Origin: Ixodes scapularis
Taxonomy: Eukaryota; Arthropoda; Arachnida; Ixodida; Ixodidae
DNA length: 64,000 bases
Reading direction: 5' to 3'
Assembly: GCF_016920785.2 (NCBI RefSeq)
Contig: NW_024609884.1
Span: 86,854,069 to 86,918,068, forward strand
Shown here: positions 45,559-57,171 of the stretch, piece after piece
How the letters are laid out: every line of letters starts with the position of its first letter
How positions within the stretch are numbered: position 1 is the stretch's first letter
Program-made: the position numbers and the translations under genes
The notes under the pieces: model-generated
What the model was told of the DNA's origin: nothing
What the model saw: only the letters and a program-made list of their open reading frames with translations
Database searches by the model: none

Positions 45559-45732
45559 CAGCGCCGGCCCAAGCCGGTCCGTCCGCCGCCCGGGAGGAGG
45601 GAGCCATGGGCGCAGTGTGGAACCGCCTGGCGAGAAACTGCGACGCACACGGCCTGTGCACCATGGAGCGCCTCGTGACGCCCGACGCCTTCTGCCGCCG
45701 GGAGGTTGCCCACACCTTCGCCACCCTGCTCG
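45559..45732 (+). CDS. kleisin gene, candidate exon 8 (174 nt), first half of winged helix
   Basis: Acceptor AACTTCCCAG ends at 45558; donor GTGAGT begins at 45733. Two bases complete Thr with exon 7, then 57 codons. After a short acidic stretch come AVWNRLARNCDAHGLCTMER and CRREVAHTFATLL, which resemble the first helices of the kleisin C-terminal domain: W-x-x-L, a Ser/Cys turn, then R-R/K-x-A-A-x-x-F-x-x-L-L. The longest and best-supported exon. A start at the internal ATG 45606 is possible if this were a separate gene. Confidence 0.65.
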
Positions 45733-45763
45733 GTGAGTGCCCATGGCTTCCTGCATCGTCATT

Positions 45764-46506
45764 CGTTTACATCTATTTCCTTCAAGCAGTAGCGGCAGCG
45801 CCGGCTGCGGCAGCGGTTCCCGTAATGTCTCCTTAAATATGGCAAGAAGGCGCGAGAGTTCCCGCCCTGGCTCTCTCTCTCCCGGGCGTTGCTGCTCCCG
45901 GAAGAACGCGTACTCGTGACGTAGGCAGCTTCGCGCCGCGCAAGAATGTCACTTCCGGTCAGCGAAACGCCTCGTTCGGCGGCAGGAAATAGATCCCGGA
46001 CTTATACCACTCGCCGCCGCGTTTTCCGCCCGGCGTTTCGCCCCAGCGGCAAAAGCTGGGCGGATTCGCTAGCGAATTCGCAAGTGTAATGGTACGTTTA
46101 CACCTGATAAGAAATCCGCTACCGGCAGCGGCGGCGACGAGCGGGTTGCGTTTACATCTATTTCCTTCGAGCGGCGGCGGCGACGTCGGCTGCGGCAGCT
46201 GTTCTCGTAACATCCCTTCAAATATGACGAGAAGGCGCGAGAGTTCCTACCTCAACTGTCTCTCCCGGAAATTGCTTCTCCGAGAAGAATGCGTACTCAT
46301 ATGACGTAGGCAGCGTCGCGCTGCGCAAGAATGTCACATCCGGTCAGCGAAACGCCTCGTTCGGCAGCAGGAAATAGATCCCGGACCTATACCACTCGTC
46401 GCCGCGTTTTCCGCCCAGCGTTTCACCCCAGCGGCAAAAGCTGGACGGATTCGCTGGCGGATTCGCAAATGTAAACGTACCATAAACGTACCATTAGGCA
46501 CCCGTT
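45764..46506. repeat. two tandem ~340-390 bp GC-rich copies with TIR-like ends
   Basis: 45766-46087 and 46149-46480 are diverged copies: GTTTACATCTATTTCCTTC, GAAGGCGCGAGAGTTCC, TGACGTAGGCAGC, GTCAGCGAAACGCCTCG, CGGCAAAAGCTGG. TAATGGTACGTTTACA (from 46088) and its inverse ending at 46506 look like terminal inverted repeats of the second copy. Non-coding. Confidence 0.75.
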
Positions 46507-46842
46507 TCTGGCTTGAGCGGCGTCGCCGTCGGCGTAACCGTAAGGTCACGTCACCCCTCCCCCCCACCTCTGAGGTCACATCGCTATGAATTTTACTAAC
46601 CACTCCGTTCTGTTTTCTTTTTGAATCTCATAAAAGTTACTCGTTATCATTAAAACTGTATTATGGTTTTTTTTTTAAATTTTATAACATGCTTTTTAGA
46701 GAGTGACAGCATCTGGCGACATTGTGTCAGTCCATCTTGACCTAAAACAAAGTCCTGTGTCACTCAGGGAATTTCACAAAAGTACTCAGGGAAAACCTTG
46801 AAAACTCAGGGAATTTGAAAATGTCAACTTGGTAGACAACCT
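46494..46842. mobile_element. partial copy of the 14205-15392 hAT-like repeat
   Basis: It matches about 14975-15392 in order, including CACTCAGGGAATTTCACAAA and the end GGTAGACAACCTG. Confidence 0.8.
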
Positions 46843-47600
46843 GCCACAGCAAACCTATGCAGGGAAGCCATTGAACAAATGGCGCTGCAGTCATTCGCCA
46901 CATGTCCCAAGGTGTTCTTGCGGTGTGTAGACGACTGCTTCACTACTCTAGATACATCCGAAGTGCACACGTTCCCTCAACTCTATCGAGCCGGCCATTC
47001 TGTTTACTGTGGATTGAAAAAAGAACTACATAGTGCCAATGAAAGAGCGCCATGAAAACCCACAATTTCTTGTACATTGCACAGTGATGTGATTGCTGCG
47101 CCAAACTGTGCCAAAGTGCTTACCCTGCTACATCCTGCTACATTTTACCAAAATGTGAGAAATTCGCGCCAACGTTGCGCCAAATTTAGTTTTGGCGCAA
47201 TGTTGCACTTTAATGATACTGAAAATATTATAGCTCAGGCCTTGCTGCTCGGCCGGACCGCTACGATATGCTTATGCGAATGCTCAGAACTTTTGGCTAT
47301 CGTCTGAAATAAAGTACTACTGTATTTGATCGCATTTCGTATGAAAGGCTGACAGTACTCGGAAGTCTCGCAATAATTCTCATGTTCGTCGTCTGTTTTG
47401 CTAGAGGATTAGTTAGTCTGGTTGAGTGCGGTCCTCCTCATGCACTGGTGTACTGCAGAGAAGCGAAAACCGCAATGTAAGCATTGCGATTTTGCGTTTT
47501 TTTGCTTCGCCACAGCGCAACACCGTGATGAGGGGAAGGCACTCCTCCAGAGCGAGACGCGACACAGTTCCTGAATGTAACTTTGGTTGGTATGTGTGAT
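46843..47600. repeat. dispersed repeat, copy 2 (47060-47560), with flanking intron
   Basis: Partner of 42300-43000. At about 47495-47505 the sequence GATTTTGCGTTTTTTTGCTT shows the unoccupied site of the MITE found in the other copy. Confidence 0.7.
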
Positions 47601-48459
47601 ATACTACGATATCCCGGCGGTACCTATTTCCATATCGAGATTTAGCAAGGATACTCTGGTAGTGCAAGAACATTTATATGCTCTCTTTCGTATGTTTATT
47701 TCTTTATTTATGCCAACTAATTTGTTTAGCTTTCACTGTCATATAGATGTGAGTAAATTAGAACCAAGTTGGCAGGAACTGTGAATGGAAGCTTGGGAAC
47801 AACTTAATGAGTTTGGCAGAATTGTTTTCGAAGTTTTGTTCCCATACCGTTTTTGTTATGAAGTTCTACACATAAAATGTAACTGACGTTCATAATCAAA
47901 TGACAAGTGCTTTGTTTTTTTTTATCTGAATTATAAATGGCTGTTTTGTTACAACCTTTAGAACTCGAAGGAACCATTATTTATGGGTTCTATATTATTG
48001 TATTATTTCAGTGAGATTCAGTACCTAAAATAACCATTCACAGCAGTTTGTGCTGTCCTTCTTCACTCACTTTCTCACCGTGTCTGGTGCTTCTCCACGC
48101 AACTAAACGCTAGTTTTGTGTTTGAGGGACTCCCTCCCTGCTGTGCAATTGATGCAAACTAAGGGTTGCATGTCAGTGAGAGGGCAATGTAGACATTGTA
48201 TTTTAGTTGGACACGCCGACACATCAACCTTAACATAATGTCTGCATTGGTATGAATAAGAATGATGCTACAAAAGTTATTTTTGCTGCTCCAAAATTGA
48301 CTTTTGGCTGCTCCAAGAGCTGCTCCAAAATGACTCGGACCAATCACATCACTGATTGCAGTTTGGTACATGACTATTTGATCGCTACAAATAAATACAG
48401 CTGCCAATTTTTATTTATCGAACATTCATTTTGTAATACAAAAAACAAAAAAAAAAGTT
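47601..48459. other. intron sequence, nothing recognised
   Basis: AT-rich, no element ends found. Confidence 0.4.
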
Positions 48460-48577
48460 TTTTTATTTTCCCGGTTCAGTTCCAAGATGGCGTCGAAGAT
48501 TTCGGTTTGGTTCAGTTCTGGTTCGGCTAAAAATAACGGTTTGGTTCTAGTTTTCGGTTCCGGTTTGACACTCTGGT
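48460..48577. mobile_element. hAT terminus fragment
   Basis: Ends GGTTCCGGTTTGACACTCTG, the same kind of end as the hAT element at 4249-5861 (CAGGGTRTCGAACCGGAACC in reverse). No left partner found. Confidence 0.6.
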
Positions 48578-49395
48578 GAAGAGTGTTGCTTGCCCATTGA
48601 GAAGTGACTGTTGGAGAGTCATAATCGGGAGCAGTTTTGCCGTGCCCGCTGAACAGAAAGATAGGGGACCCTCACTAAAGCATTTCCCGTTACCACTGTG
48701 ACAGGGCGAGCAGCGAGCTGGAGTCGCGAATACTGACAGTAAATGATATTACGTTTAAGGCTGCACTAGCTAATTATTACTCTATTCACGTTTGTATTCC
48801 CAAATCCCCACCCCTCTTTAATGCTCTGTAAGAAACAAAGAAGACCAGACAGGCACCATAAACCATCCTGTACAACCTTGTCAAAGAGATGTGCCAGTCT
48901 GATTAAAAGGTTAACAATACTTATCTAGAGTAACTCATTTCACACTAACAAAAACGTCGGGTCCATGGTGCGGAATGAAAAATGCTTTGTGGATTCCTCC
49001 AGCGGTCTTGTTAGGATGCTTGGCCAATATTTGATTACTATATGTAGCTAGGGAGTACAGCCACACCAATTGCAGTTATGCGGCTGAATGTACGAGCCCC
49101 GTCGTTTACACCTTGCCACAGGACAGGGGTATCTTTTGAACGACACCAACTGCGTGAGCAACATATCTGCAATGGTGTTTCACGACGCATTGCAGATATT
49201 GGCATTACAAACTTGATGTTTTGGTTAGTGTGGAACAAGTTGCTCTTTCTGATGGTCAATATAACCTATTAAAGTGACACTGAAATATCAGCTAGTTTCA
49301 TATCTTTTGTGTGCATCGATCCTATTCGAGGCGATTTGGCTGTTCAGGGAGCACACGAAATCAACAGCTGACAGTGAAACTCTCTGATGACGCAG
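48578..49395. other. intron sequence; lone TTAA-type terminus
   Basis: TTAA (49269-49272) followed by AGTGACACTGA resembles TTAA-family ends; no partner end. A 12-bp palindrome lies at 49163-49199. Confidence 0.4.
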
Positions 49396-49514
49396 GGATG
49401 CACAAGCGGAACCTGGTGCACCTGTCGCAACACCAGCCTTACGGACCGATCGTCATCGAGAGGCTGCAGGATGACCAGAAGACGCCAGAGTTGCCCTTCC
49501 CAGGCGGCCTTTAG
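49396..49514 (+). CDS. kleisin gene, candidate exon 9, C-terminus and stop (119 nt)
   Basis: Acceptor CTCTGATGACGCAG ends at 49395. Two bases complete Gly with exon 8, joining FATLLG to MHKRNLVHLSQHQPYGPIVI, then ERLQDDQKTPELPFPGGL and TAG. The last strand matches the kleisin C-terminal pattern V-x-L-x-Q-x-x-P-Y-x-x-I-x-I (RAD21: L-T-Q-E-E-P-Y-S-D-I). The junction restores the motif across a 3.7-kb intron, which is the strongest single argument for the model. Confidence 0.65.
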
Positions 49515-50200
49515 CTTGTGGCTGTACGCTGTCCCACCAACTGGACTGCTTTGCCAATTCGACAGACGCCATTGGGTGTGCCATTCTGGCAGCTACAAAG
49601 AAAGAGCTCGCAACTGCCAAACTTGCTAACCGCTAGTTTCTGCTAGTCACAGTTGTTATCATTCCTGGTAGGATATACTCTCATGACAGCTGTGTGTAAG
49701 GCTGAAAGTTTACATTCTTGCCTAACTCAAGGTGCCTTTGGAATGTACCGCATTACATGTGGCTTACAAAGGGGACGGTCACGCCAAGCGGTACATGCTA
49801 GTCATTTATCTTCGTTTCCGTTTTCTGCTCAAACTGACTGCCTCACAAAGTACAAATGTTTATCCTACGCTGCATAGTTTATATGACCAGTGCGAAAGGG
49901 CATTCCTCTACATCACATTTTCGGGCCTCGCGTACAATTTTTTCATCTCAAAAATTTTCTATCCAAATTAATTTTTTCGTTTGCGGGAAAGCTTTTGTGG
50001 TTCTTTCTGTTGTCAAGCTGGTGCAGGCAGCCTGCAGTACAATGTGGCCGAAATGGATTGAATGCGCTTTAAACTGACCGTATAAATCGGTTTCTTAACT
50101 TATCAGAGCTGCTCTAAGCTGGTGCATTCATTAATCTAGAGTATGAATACATGAAACCTCCGGAGTCAAAAGAAAGAAAATAAAAACTGGCCTTATCTAT
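49515..50200 (+). other. probable 3' UTR with AATAAA
   Basis: No further coding after the stop. AATAAA at 50179-50184 is a plausible polyadenylation signal about 665 bp downstream. Confidence 0.4.
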
Positions 50201-51295
50201 GTTTTCTGAAAATCGTCAGAAAATCGCTGTTGCTTTTACTTCGATTAAAAAATTTGTGAAATGGAAAGAAAATAGAATTGGCTTAAATATTCTTCACTTC
50301 ATTTGACCCAAATAAGTGCCACAGTGACACATACTTTTTAGTAGGTTTTTCTCGATTTACTCGGATGAGCCAATCTTTCCACAATTTTAGTGAAAGCTTC
50401 CACCAACTTCAGGCACCTCTATAGTAAATAAATCCCAGTGCAATAAGTTAAGAAACCAAATTATGCGGTCAGTTTAAAGTTTGTTCAATTCCTTTTGTCC
50501 ACGCTGTACTGGCTTCCCTTTTTCAGTACCTGAAAAAAAAAAAAAGTTTTTTTGTGGTTTGTGGAAAAGGATTCTCATACTGCTTTTAATCCCATTTTAC
50601 AGTTTATGTATGTTCATTGACCTCACCTCATGACGGCTGTTTTTTTGACAATCCCACTTTGGTGTGTTCTTTTATGCTAGTTGCTGAGAGTGCTGTGTGG
50701 GTTTTGCACAGTCACAAACCATGGGAACATTGACAGGCATTGGTAAATATTTTGTGCGCCATAATTTTTCGGTACTTTGCCGCAGTGGCCCTGTTTTTTG
50801 GCCAGCACTCGCGTTAATGTTTTTCACTGGGCATGTGCTCTGCTGCAGAACAATTGTGGAGCACATAGTTTTTACAGCTTTACATTTATAAATAAATCTG
50901 CTTTTGCAGTTAACAATATTTGGTGTGGTTCTTTAAAACGGATTGTTACAGTTGACGAGTAACCGCCACTGCTAAGACTGACATTAGATTGTAAAATATC
51001 ACATACTCTTTTTTCAGCCAAGGATGAAATATGTAGCTAGTGGTACACAGTGTCCATTGTGAGTGCTGGCTGGCACATGTTCCATTGCTCGAAAAAACAT
51101 GGCTTCCTAATTAAACCATGTTCATGAGGTCAGAATTTCAATGTGCAGAGCTAATGCTTTTTCCATATTTTTTCCACTCACATCAGAAGAGTGGAATCAC
51201 CTTGTACCAATGGTACCAATCAAAGATCACCAACAGTTCAGAAATGTCGCAGCTAATATATAACAAGAGGCCATTTTACTAAACTTGGCAACAAC
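50201..51295. other. intergenic, nothing recognised
   Basis: Short frames only (50672-50962, both strands); no domains. Confidence 0.4.
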
Positions 51296-51520
51296 CTTTA
51301 TTCCAATATGTTTATTTGTCTTTATTTATTTGCCTTATGTCTAGAAACAGCCAATGCCTTGCTACACACTCACGTGCAAAATACAGTTTAAAAAGAAAAA
51401 AAAACAACATACACATAATGGCAAAGCACATATAAAACCTGAACACTGATGTTAGTAAATGTGAATGGTTAGTGTGCTTTTAAAATTCCACTCACTCCCG
51501 AAAACGTCAACCACTGCACA

Positions 51521-51796
51521 TTAAAATTGCTCTGAATTTGTAAAATTGGGGATAATGAACATATGTCTTGCACGTAAAACGTGTTGTGGTGTCGACAGTT
51601 TACTTGAGGGACATGTATAGAAAGCAGAGAAACAAGCCGAGGGCACAGTTTTATACAAAAATACATAATCACGAAAAGTGCGACGAGCCTCCAGTGATTG
51701 CAAGTTTAGTCGATCTAATATGAACTCGTAGCCCGAAAAAACCGGCGGCCGTAATAACAGTCGTAAACAATGCATGCCAACTTTCTCTGCACACAT
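51521..51796 (-). pseudogene. LINE C-terminal region
   Basis: LNLQSLEARRTFRDYVFLYK matches L-x-x-L-x-x-R-R-x-x-x-D-x-x-F-x-Y-K found after the RT thumb of LINE ORF2. Confidence 0.8.
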
Positions 51797-52689
51797 TCAA
51801 GGCCATCAGAGTTGGTCACAGCCAGACAGTTCCAAACTCAGAGCCAAACCCCAGTTTTGAGGGCACAATCGATGTGTAAAGCCTGACGAGGCAGGACGGT
51901 TCTTTGAAATGATGGGTATAATACGTGAAAACAAACCTAAAAGTCGCAAGCAAGAGCTGGCCAAATTTGGCACATGATTTGTAAAACTCCCAAGTCACGT
52001 ACGCAATATTCGTGTCCCAATGGCCGATTGTCCAGCTTATACAAAAAAAATCAAGCGCACACTTCTTCCTCGATAAGGAGGTAACACATGTTTTTTTGGC
52101 ATTTAGACATAATTTATTTTGAAGACACCATGATGAAATAGCAGTAATATCCTCCTGTCACAATGAACATGTGATTTTATTTGTTTGAAGATCTTAATAT
52201 CATCAGCGAACTGCAGCAGATTTGAATGTTTGACGCAAAGAGAAACGTCGTTGGCAAAAATATTAAAGAGCAACGGTCCCAGAATAGAACCCTGAGGAAC
52301 GCCGGATGATATGCATGATCTCGACAACACACCGCTAACACAAGCATTGTTAATGCGCTTGGACAGATATGACTGAAGTCATGCTACACAAGGTCAAAGG
52401 CTTTACTCGAGTCAAAATAAATGGCGTCGACCAGCCCATGGTTGGCAACAATGGGGCCAACGTGACTCAAATACTCAGCTAAGTTAGTTTCAACACAGAT
52501 TTAACAAAACCGTGCCGAGGTTCATATTTCTTTGAAATAGCTATAAACGTGAATTTCTACCACAATCTCAAACAGTTTCGAGAATGTGGTTAGTAAGGAA
52601 ACGGGTCTATACTTTCTAACATCTGCAGAGTCCCCTGATTTGAAAATAGGCACCACAACGGCTGACTTGCACTTTTGTGGAAAAATACA

Positions 52690-52754
52690 GTTTTGAATAG
52701 ACAAGTTAAAAAGGTAGGTCATTGACATACCTTTTTAACTTGTCTATTCAAAAC
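52690..52754. repeat. perfect palindrome, 27-bp arms, 11-bp spacer
   Basis: 52690-52716 is the exact inverse of 52728-52754, inside LINE RT sequence. Confidence 0.97.
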
Positions 52755-52757
52755 ATT

Positions 52758-52792
52758 GTTTGTGCCGGTCTTGACTCAAGACCGGCACAAAC
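52758..52792. repeat. perfect palindrome, 17-bp arms, 1-bp spacer
   Basis: GTTTGTGCCGGTCTTGA (52758-52774) is inverted exactly at 52776-52792, three bases after the neighbouring palindrome. Confidence 0.97.
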
Positions 52793-55700
52793 GCATCAGA
52801 GCAACCTTTAGCAATAAACGCTGGTATGCTATCGGAACCCAATGAAAGTTTAGGTTTCAAACGTCTAAAATAATCGTGCACTACAGTATGATCGACAGTA
52901 AATGGGGCTACCAGTTTTCGCAACAACATGATTAATCGCTTGTGGGTCTAAGCTCGCAGATTGCATATCACACAAAAATACACTTGAGAAGTATGACGAA
53001 AACATTTCGCCGACAACACGGGGGTCACAATAAAAGCCATAACCATTTGACAACGTAATGAACCTGGCTTCTGTGCCCAGTACCTTATTTTTGTACTTCC
53101 AAATATTGTTAGGACTTTTTAGCAGTTCGTTCTCAATGTTATTCCTGAAGTTTTCTCTTTGATAAAGAAACTTTACTTCAACCCTCGCCCTACTAAATTT
53201 CACGTACCAAGCATCACTACGTGGCCATGTTTATAATGACGATGAAACCGTAATATTTCTTCGATTGTACGTTTCAGTTCAGATGAAAACCACCATGGAA
53301 ACTTCTGCCTTTTCCTCGTCTTAAAGGCGGGGGCTCAAAATTTTCTTCAGCGTGGCAGAAGATTCCCCCTCTTTTCTTTTTTTCCTCCTCCCCTTTCCTC
53401 CTCCATTTTCCTCCTCGCTTTTTACGGCCTTCTCGCACGAGTGCTAATGGGCTTACCGGCCCCCCGACAAAATCTCTGTAACCCTTCAAGGTTCTCTGCT
53501 TCAATCCCAAAAACCAGGGATTAGTTTGGCAGGCTGGATATGAGCTCGGAAGGGCTCGGGCTGGCTCGCTTTTCTTCTTTTTTTCGTTTTGCTCTTTTTC
53601 TGCAGTTCTAAAACACACTCAGATAGTCAACACCAACTAGCCCAACAACAAGTTCTTTTACATTCAGATACTTTCGCATGCGGCCACACACGCTACACCA
53701 CCGCATATTTATCTCGAGTGAACGGAACTTGAACATCTCAGCAGAAGGAAAAAAAGATGGGTATTTTTATCTGAACTTTGAGCTCTACCCAGAGAGTTGA
53801 AAATTGGTCGTTCTAACAGCGGCACACTGAAGAGTGGTATCACTATTGTGTTTTTGTTTTTCTGTTTTTTGTACAAAGTAATAATCATGAGTAATTACAA
53901 GTTAAAGATATTGCACTCAAAGGGACACAGTCTGACCATTTCTGAGGCATAATATATAGGTTCGTACTACAGGTGTTTTCTAGTGTGACGGCCGCCTCGT
54001 GGAAGCTGCTAAGAAGAGTAAAAACAAACTTCCATAAAAAAAGTGAAACGGTTTATGGTATATTTCATCTATCTTCAGCCTTTGAAAAAAATTTCTTCGT
54101 GGCCAAACGTGCATTTAGTTTCTGTCGACAAATGTAACTGAAAACTTGACACCCGACAAATATCTTGCGTATCAGCAAAGAGAAACACGGAGATAGAACC
54201 GCAAAATCACAATTTTCTTCGCGTAAAATAGTGCAACTAGCAATATTATGCCACTAGCAATATTATGCCGTTTATTAAAAGACAGCATGCAGGTATTACG
54301 AAGTTTTCATTCTCTTCTGTTGGCATTTGTTCGCTGATGAAGAAACGGAATGCCCAGATAGCCTCTGCAGCCCTTACATAATTGTTTGGGGCTATGTCAG
54401 GGTGGGCGAAGGCCATCTCCAAAAAAACCCAGGAGTTCGGAAGGTGTACTACCGCAAGTTTTGGGGCTGCTTGGATAATTTAGGCGTCTGGCGTTCCCCG
54501 CCTACTTAGAAAAGGAGTGGAACAGCGGTCAGCTCAACGTCGTCACCAAGCGGGAAATCATGCCGAAATGTGTCCTTGAACACGTGCGAGATCTTTACCC
54601 GAACCCAGCCGGGATTCGCCACAATTAATCTACGAAAAAAATTATAAAAAGGGGTAGGCTTAAACGATTTGGCAGTTTTTGAATATAGTCATGCGGACTA
54701 ACTGTCCACAAGTACGGAAAGAAATGCAGTAGAGATGCAGAACTCTATTGTGTTCTTTATGTCCATACTTGTCTTTCGCGCTGTACGCCAATTAAAATGA
54801 ATTCTGCAATATCTGTAGATTATGCCTGGTTATGTTGTCTTTAAAAGAAAAGAAATCAAGCAAGTTCGGTATCGTGCCACAATTTGTGCATATACAATTT
54901 TATGTGGAATTCAAATTCAAAACAGTACTTCCGCGGGAAATAATGCATCCGTCGTTCTTCGTCTTCCTGAAGCTATGAACTACCGATCCCGGCTACAGGA
55001 CTTTTGTGTCCACAAAATATCACGCTCAGTAGAAAATTCGCCTTTTCTACCAAAAGTACTGAAAATTATTTATTTTTCAAACAGGTCGGGTGGTGATGCG
55101 TGTTTGAGTGTAGAACCGTTGACTGGGCACTGGTTTGCGCCAAGAGTGCAGTGCTTCCTTTCATGCTGCCCGCGACGAGTGTTGAAATTTCAATATAGTA
55201 GAAATAAAATCAACTGACAGCCTTAGAATTATTTTAAACTTGCGCTTTTTTCAGGCATTAAGATTTTTATCGCACCTTTTATTCATTGTCGTCTTCGATG
55301 AGGGAACAACTTGCCGAGGAGGCCGCGCTGTCCGCGTACGCGCCTTGACAGATAAGGTCGCGAACGCTTTTCACGAATCTTTAAAGACCAAGCATAAAAA
55401 TGAAAGACGCAGCCACTTTACGCCAATGAATTAAGCCAACTTTATGTTTTGGGTAGACGTCTTGCGAGAGTTGCAGTATTTTTAATTATGCCTAATAAAT
55501 TAAATGTTTAGGACTAAGTACCAAACTTTTTTAGATGTATTAAGAACCAAATTGGAAAGTTCTAGAGCTGCTTGAGAAACACCCGAATTAGATGTTTGCA
55601 ACGTGATGCGGCTCGCGTGGCTTCCTTCTGACTAGTAATAAAGCTTATGAAACATGACAAGATACCCCGTGATAAAGCGCCCGCCCCATCATAAACTCAA

Positions 55701-55893
55701 TTTCGAATGTCGCGGGATTTGTTTTCATAGGCTGGAAAAAAAAAAAAAAAAGAGATGCATGCAAGACGCGTGCCCCACGCTTTATTTATATCAGAAAAGA
55801 ACTGCCCTGTATTTTATATACAACGTTTATTTTTTTATTTTTTTTCACCTACTAGATATTAGAAAAAAACGTGGAAATTAACGTTTTGTGGAT

Positions 55894-56273
55894 GTGAGCT
55901 AAACGGCCAGGCGAAGATTGGGCTCAAGAAAGAACGCAACAAAAACCGACTGATTACCTAACACGTGTTAATGAACTTTTTGATTATAAAAGAAAACGGG
56001 ATAGTTGATTTATAAAGTTGTTGGGCGTAATCGAAAGCCACCAAATTGTCCAGTGAAAATTAGCGCCATTGCGATTTGTGTAGGTGAGCTATACGGCCAG
56101 GCGAGGATTAGGTTCAATAACGAACGCAACTAAAACCGACCGATTGCCTAAAATTCGCTACTTAACCTTTTAATTAGAAAAGAAAACGGCATCTTGTATT
56201 TAGAAAGTTGTTGGCCATAATCGCAAGCCACCAAACCGTCCATTCTTAAAAAGATGTAACGCGCGTACACTAT
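55894..56273. repeat. internal ~200-bp tandem duplication in copy A
   Basis: GTGAGCTAWACGGCCAGGCG starts at 55894 and again at 56094, followed by parallel sequence (AACCGACYGATT, AAAGTTGTTGG, AAGCCACCAAA). The same pair sits in copy B at 60548 and 60738. Confidence 0.85.
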
Positions 56274-57171
56274 TATACGGCGTCCTCCTAATTTGGGCGC
56301 GAAAATATAGTTCTGATTTTATGTGGACTCCATCTCCGCGTAGCACAGCCTAACGCCATGAAGCTAAAGCGACAAATCATGCGCATCGCTGTGACAACGC
56401 CACTGTAGAAGGGGCGAGGAGTGCGGTGGCCGAAAAGATTGCGGTAACACGATTCGCGTCCAAATTAGGCTTTTTAGGACGCCGTGAGCCACTTCACGTC
56501 CACTACATCCCTTTAAAAATGAATGATTTGGTGTTTTTGATGACTACAAATAAAACACAAACCGCGATTGCGTAACTCTGACGTCTTTTTTAGAAAAATG
56601 CGTAGTCGTTAAAAAAATAAATATCGCCCTGTATAAGCACGATTGTAAGGCAGTTCTTTACGTCCGGCGACATCATTACGGCATGGAAGGAGACGTTGAC
56701 CGCAGATCATACTCTGTGTATGATCTGTGGTCACTGTTTTTTTTTTTTTCGTACGAGAATGAGCAAACATTTGATACCAAATAAAATAGATTTAGCATTC
56801 ACCAAATTCGGCTTGTTTACTTGATTCAAATCGATATTTGATTTGATTACACTTATTTTGTACCCGCACACGCCTACTTTATTCCCTAATGAGTTACAAG
56901 TAATAATTACATTGTTTTTTGTATTTTTTTATGTCGTGCGAGGTCATCACAATTTATTATTAACAATCGGAGCTATGCGATTACGCGGAGGAGGCGCATT
57001 TGAAGATATTCAAAATTGTTCTTAATACACAAACAACTTCAAACGTCTTGCTGTTTGGGTCGTTTCCTACACGCAGGACCAATAATAAAGTATCAACTCA
57101 ACGCGCAAACACGATGTGAAGCGTGTCTGCGTACGTTGGAAAAGAGATACTGGCGAGCAAACCATAGCGTC

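Larger units (their letters stand above)
8518..49514 (+). other. split gene, RAD21/REC8-type kleisin (cohesin subunit), partial at the 5' end
   Basis: Nine candidate exons, listed separately, form one + strand model with consistent phases at all eight junctions. Spliced, they give about 230 residues ending at TAG 49512-49514. The last ~85 residues resemble the kleisin C-terminal winged helix: W-N-R-L, a short polar helix, C-R-R-E-V-A-H-T-F-A-T-L-L, then V-H-L-S-Q-H-Q-P-Y-G-P-I-V-I. In RAD21 and REC8 this fold binds the SMC1 head. The central part is acidic and Pro-rich, as in kleisin linkers that carry separase sites. The N-terminal SMC3-binding domain is not seen. Introns of 1.5-12 kb are filled with transposons. 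REC8 versus RAD21 is not settled; the rapid divergence and Glu/Pro-rich linker lean towards REC8. The family call is from memory of motifs, not a search. Confidence 0.55.
52103..53203 (-). pseudogene. LINE reverse transcriptase, disrupted
   Basis: In order on the minus strand: SDSIPAFIAKGCSDAFVPVL, NLSIQNCIFPQKCKSAVVVP, SADVRKYRPVSLLTTFSKLF, then after a gap SSGVPQGSILGPLLFNIFAN and LLQFADDIKIF with the catalytic A-D-D. A palindromic insertion (52717-52775) separates VPVL from TYLFNLS. Other frameshifts occur at 52330-52520. Confidence 0.85.
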
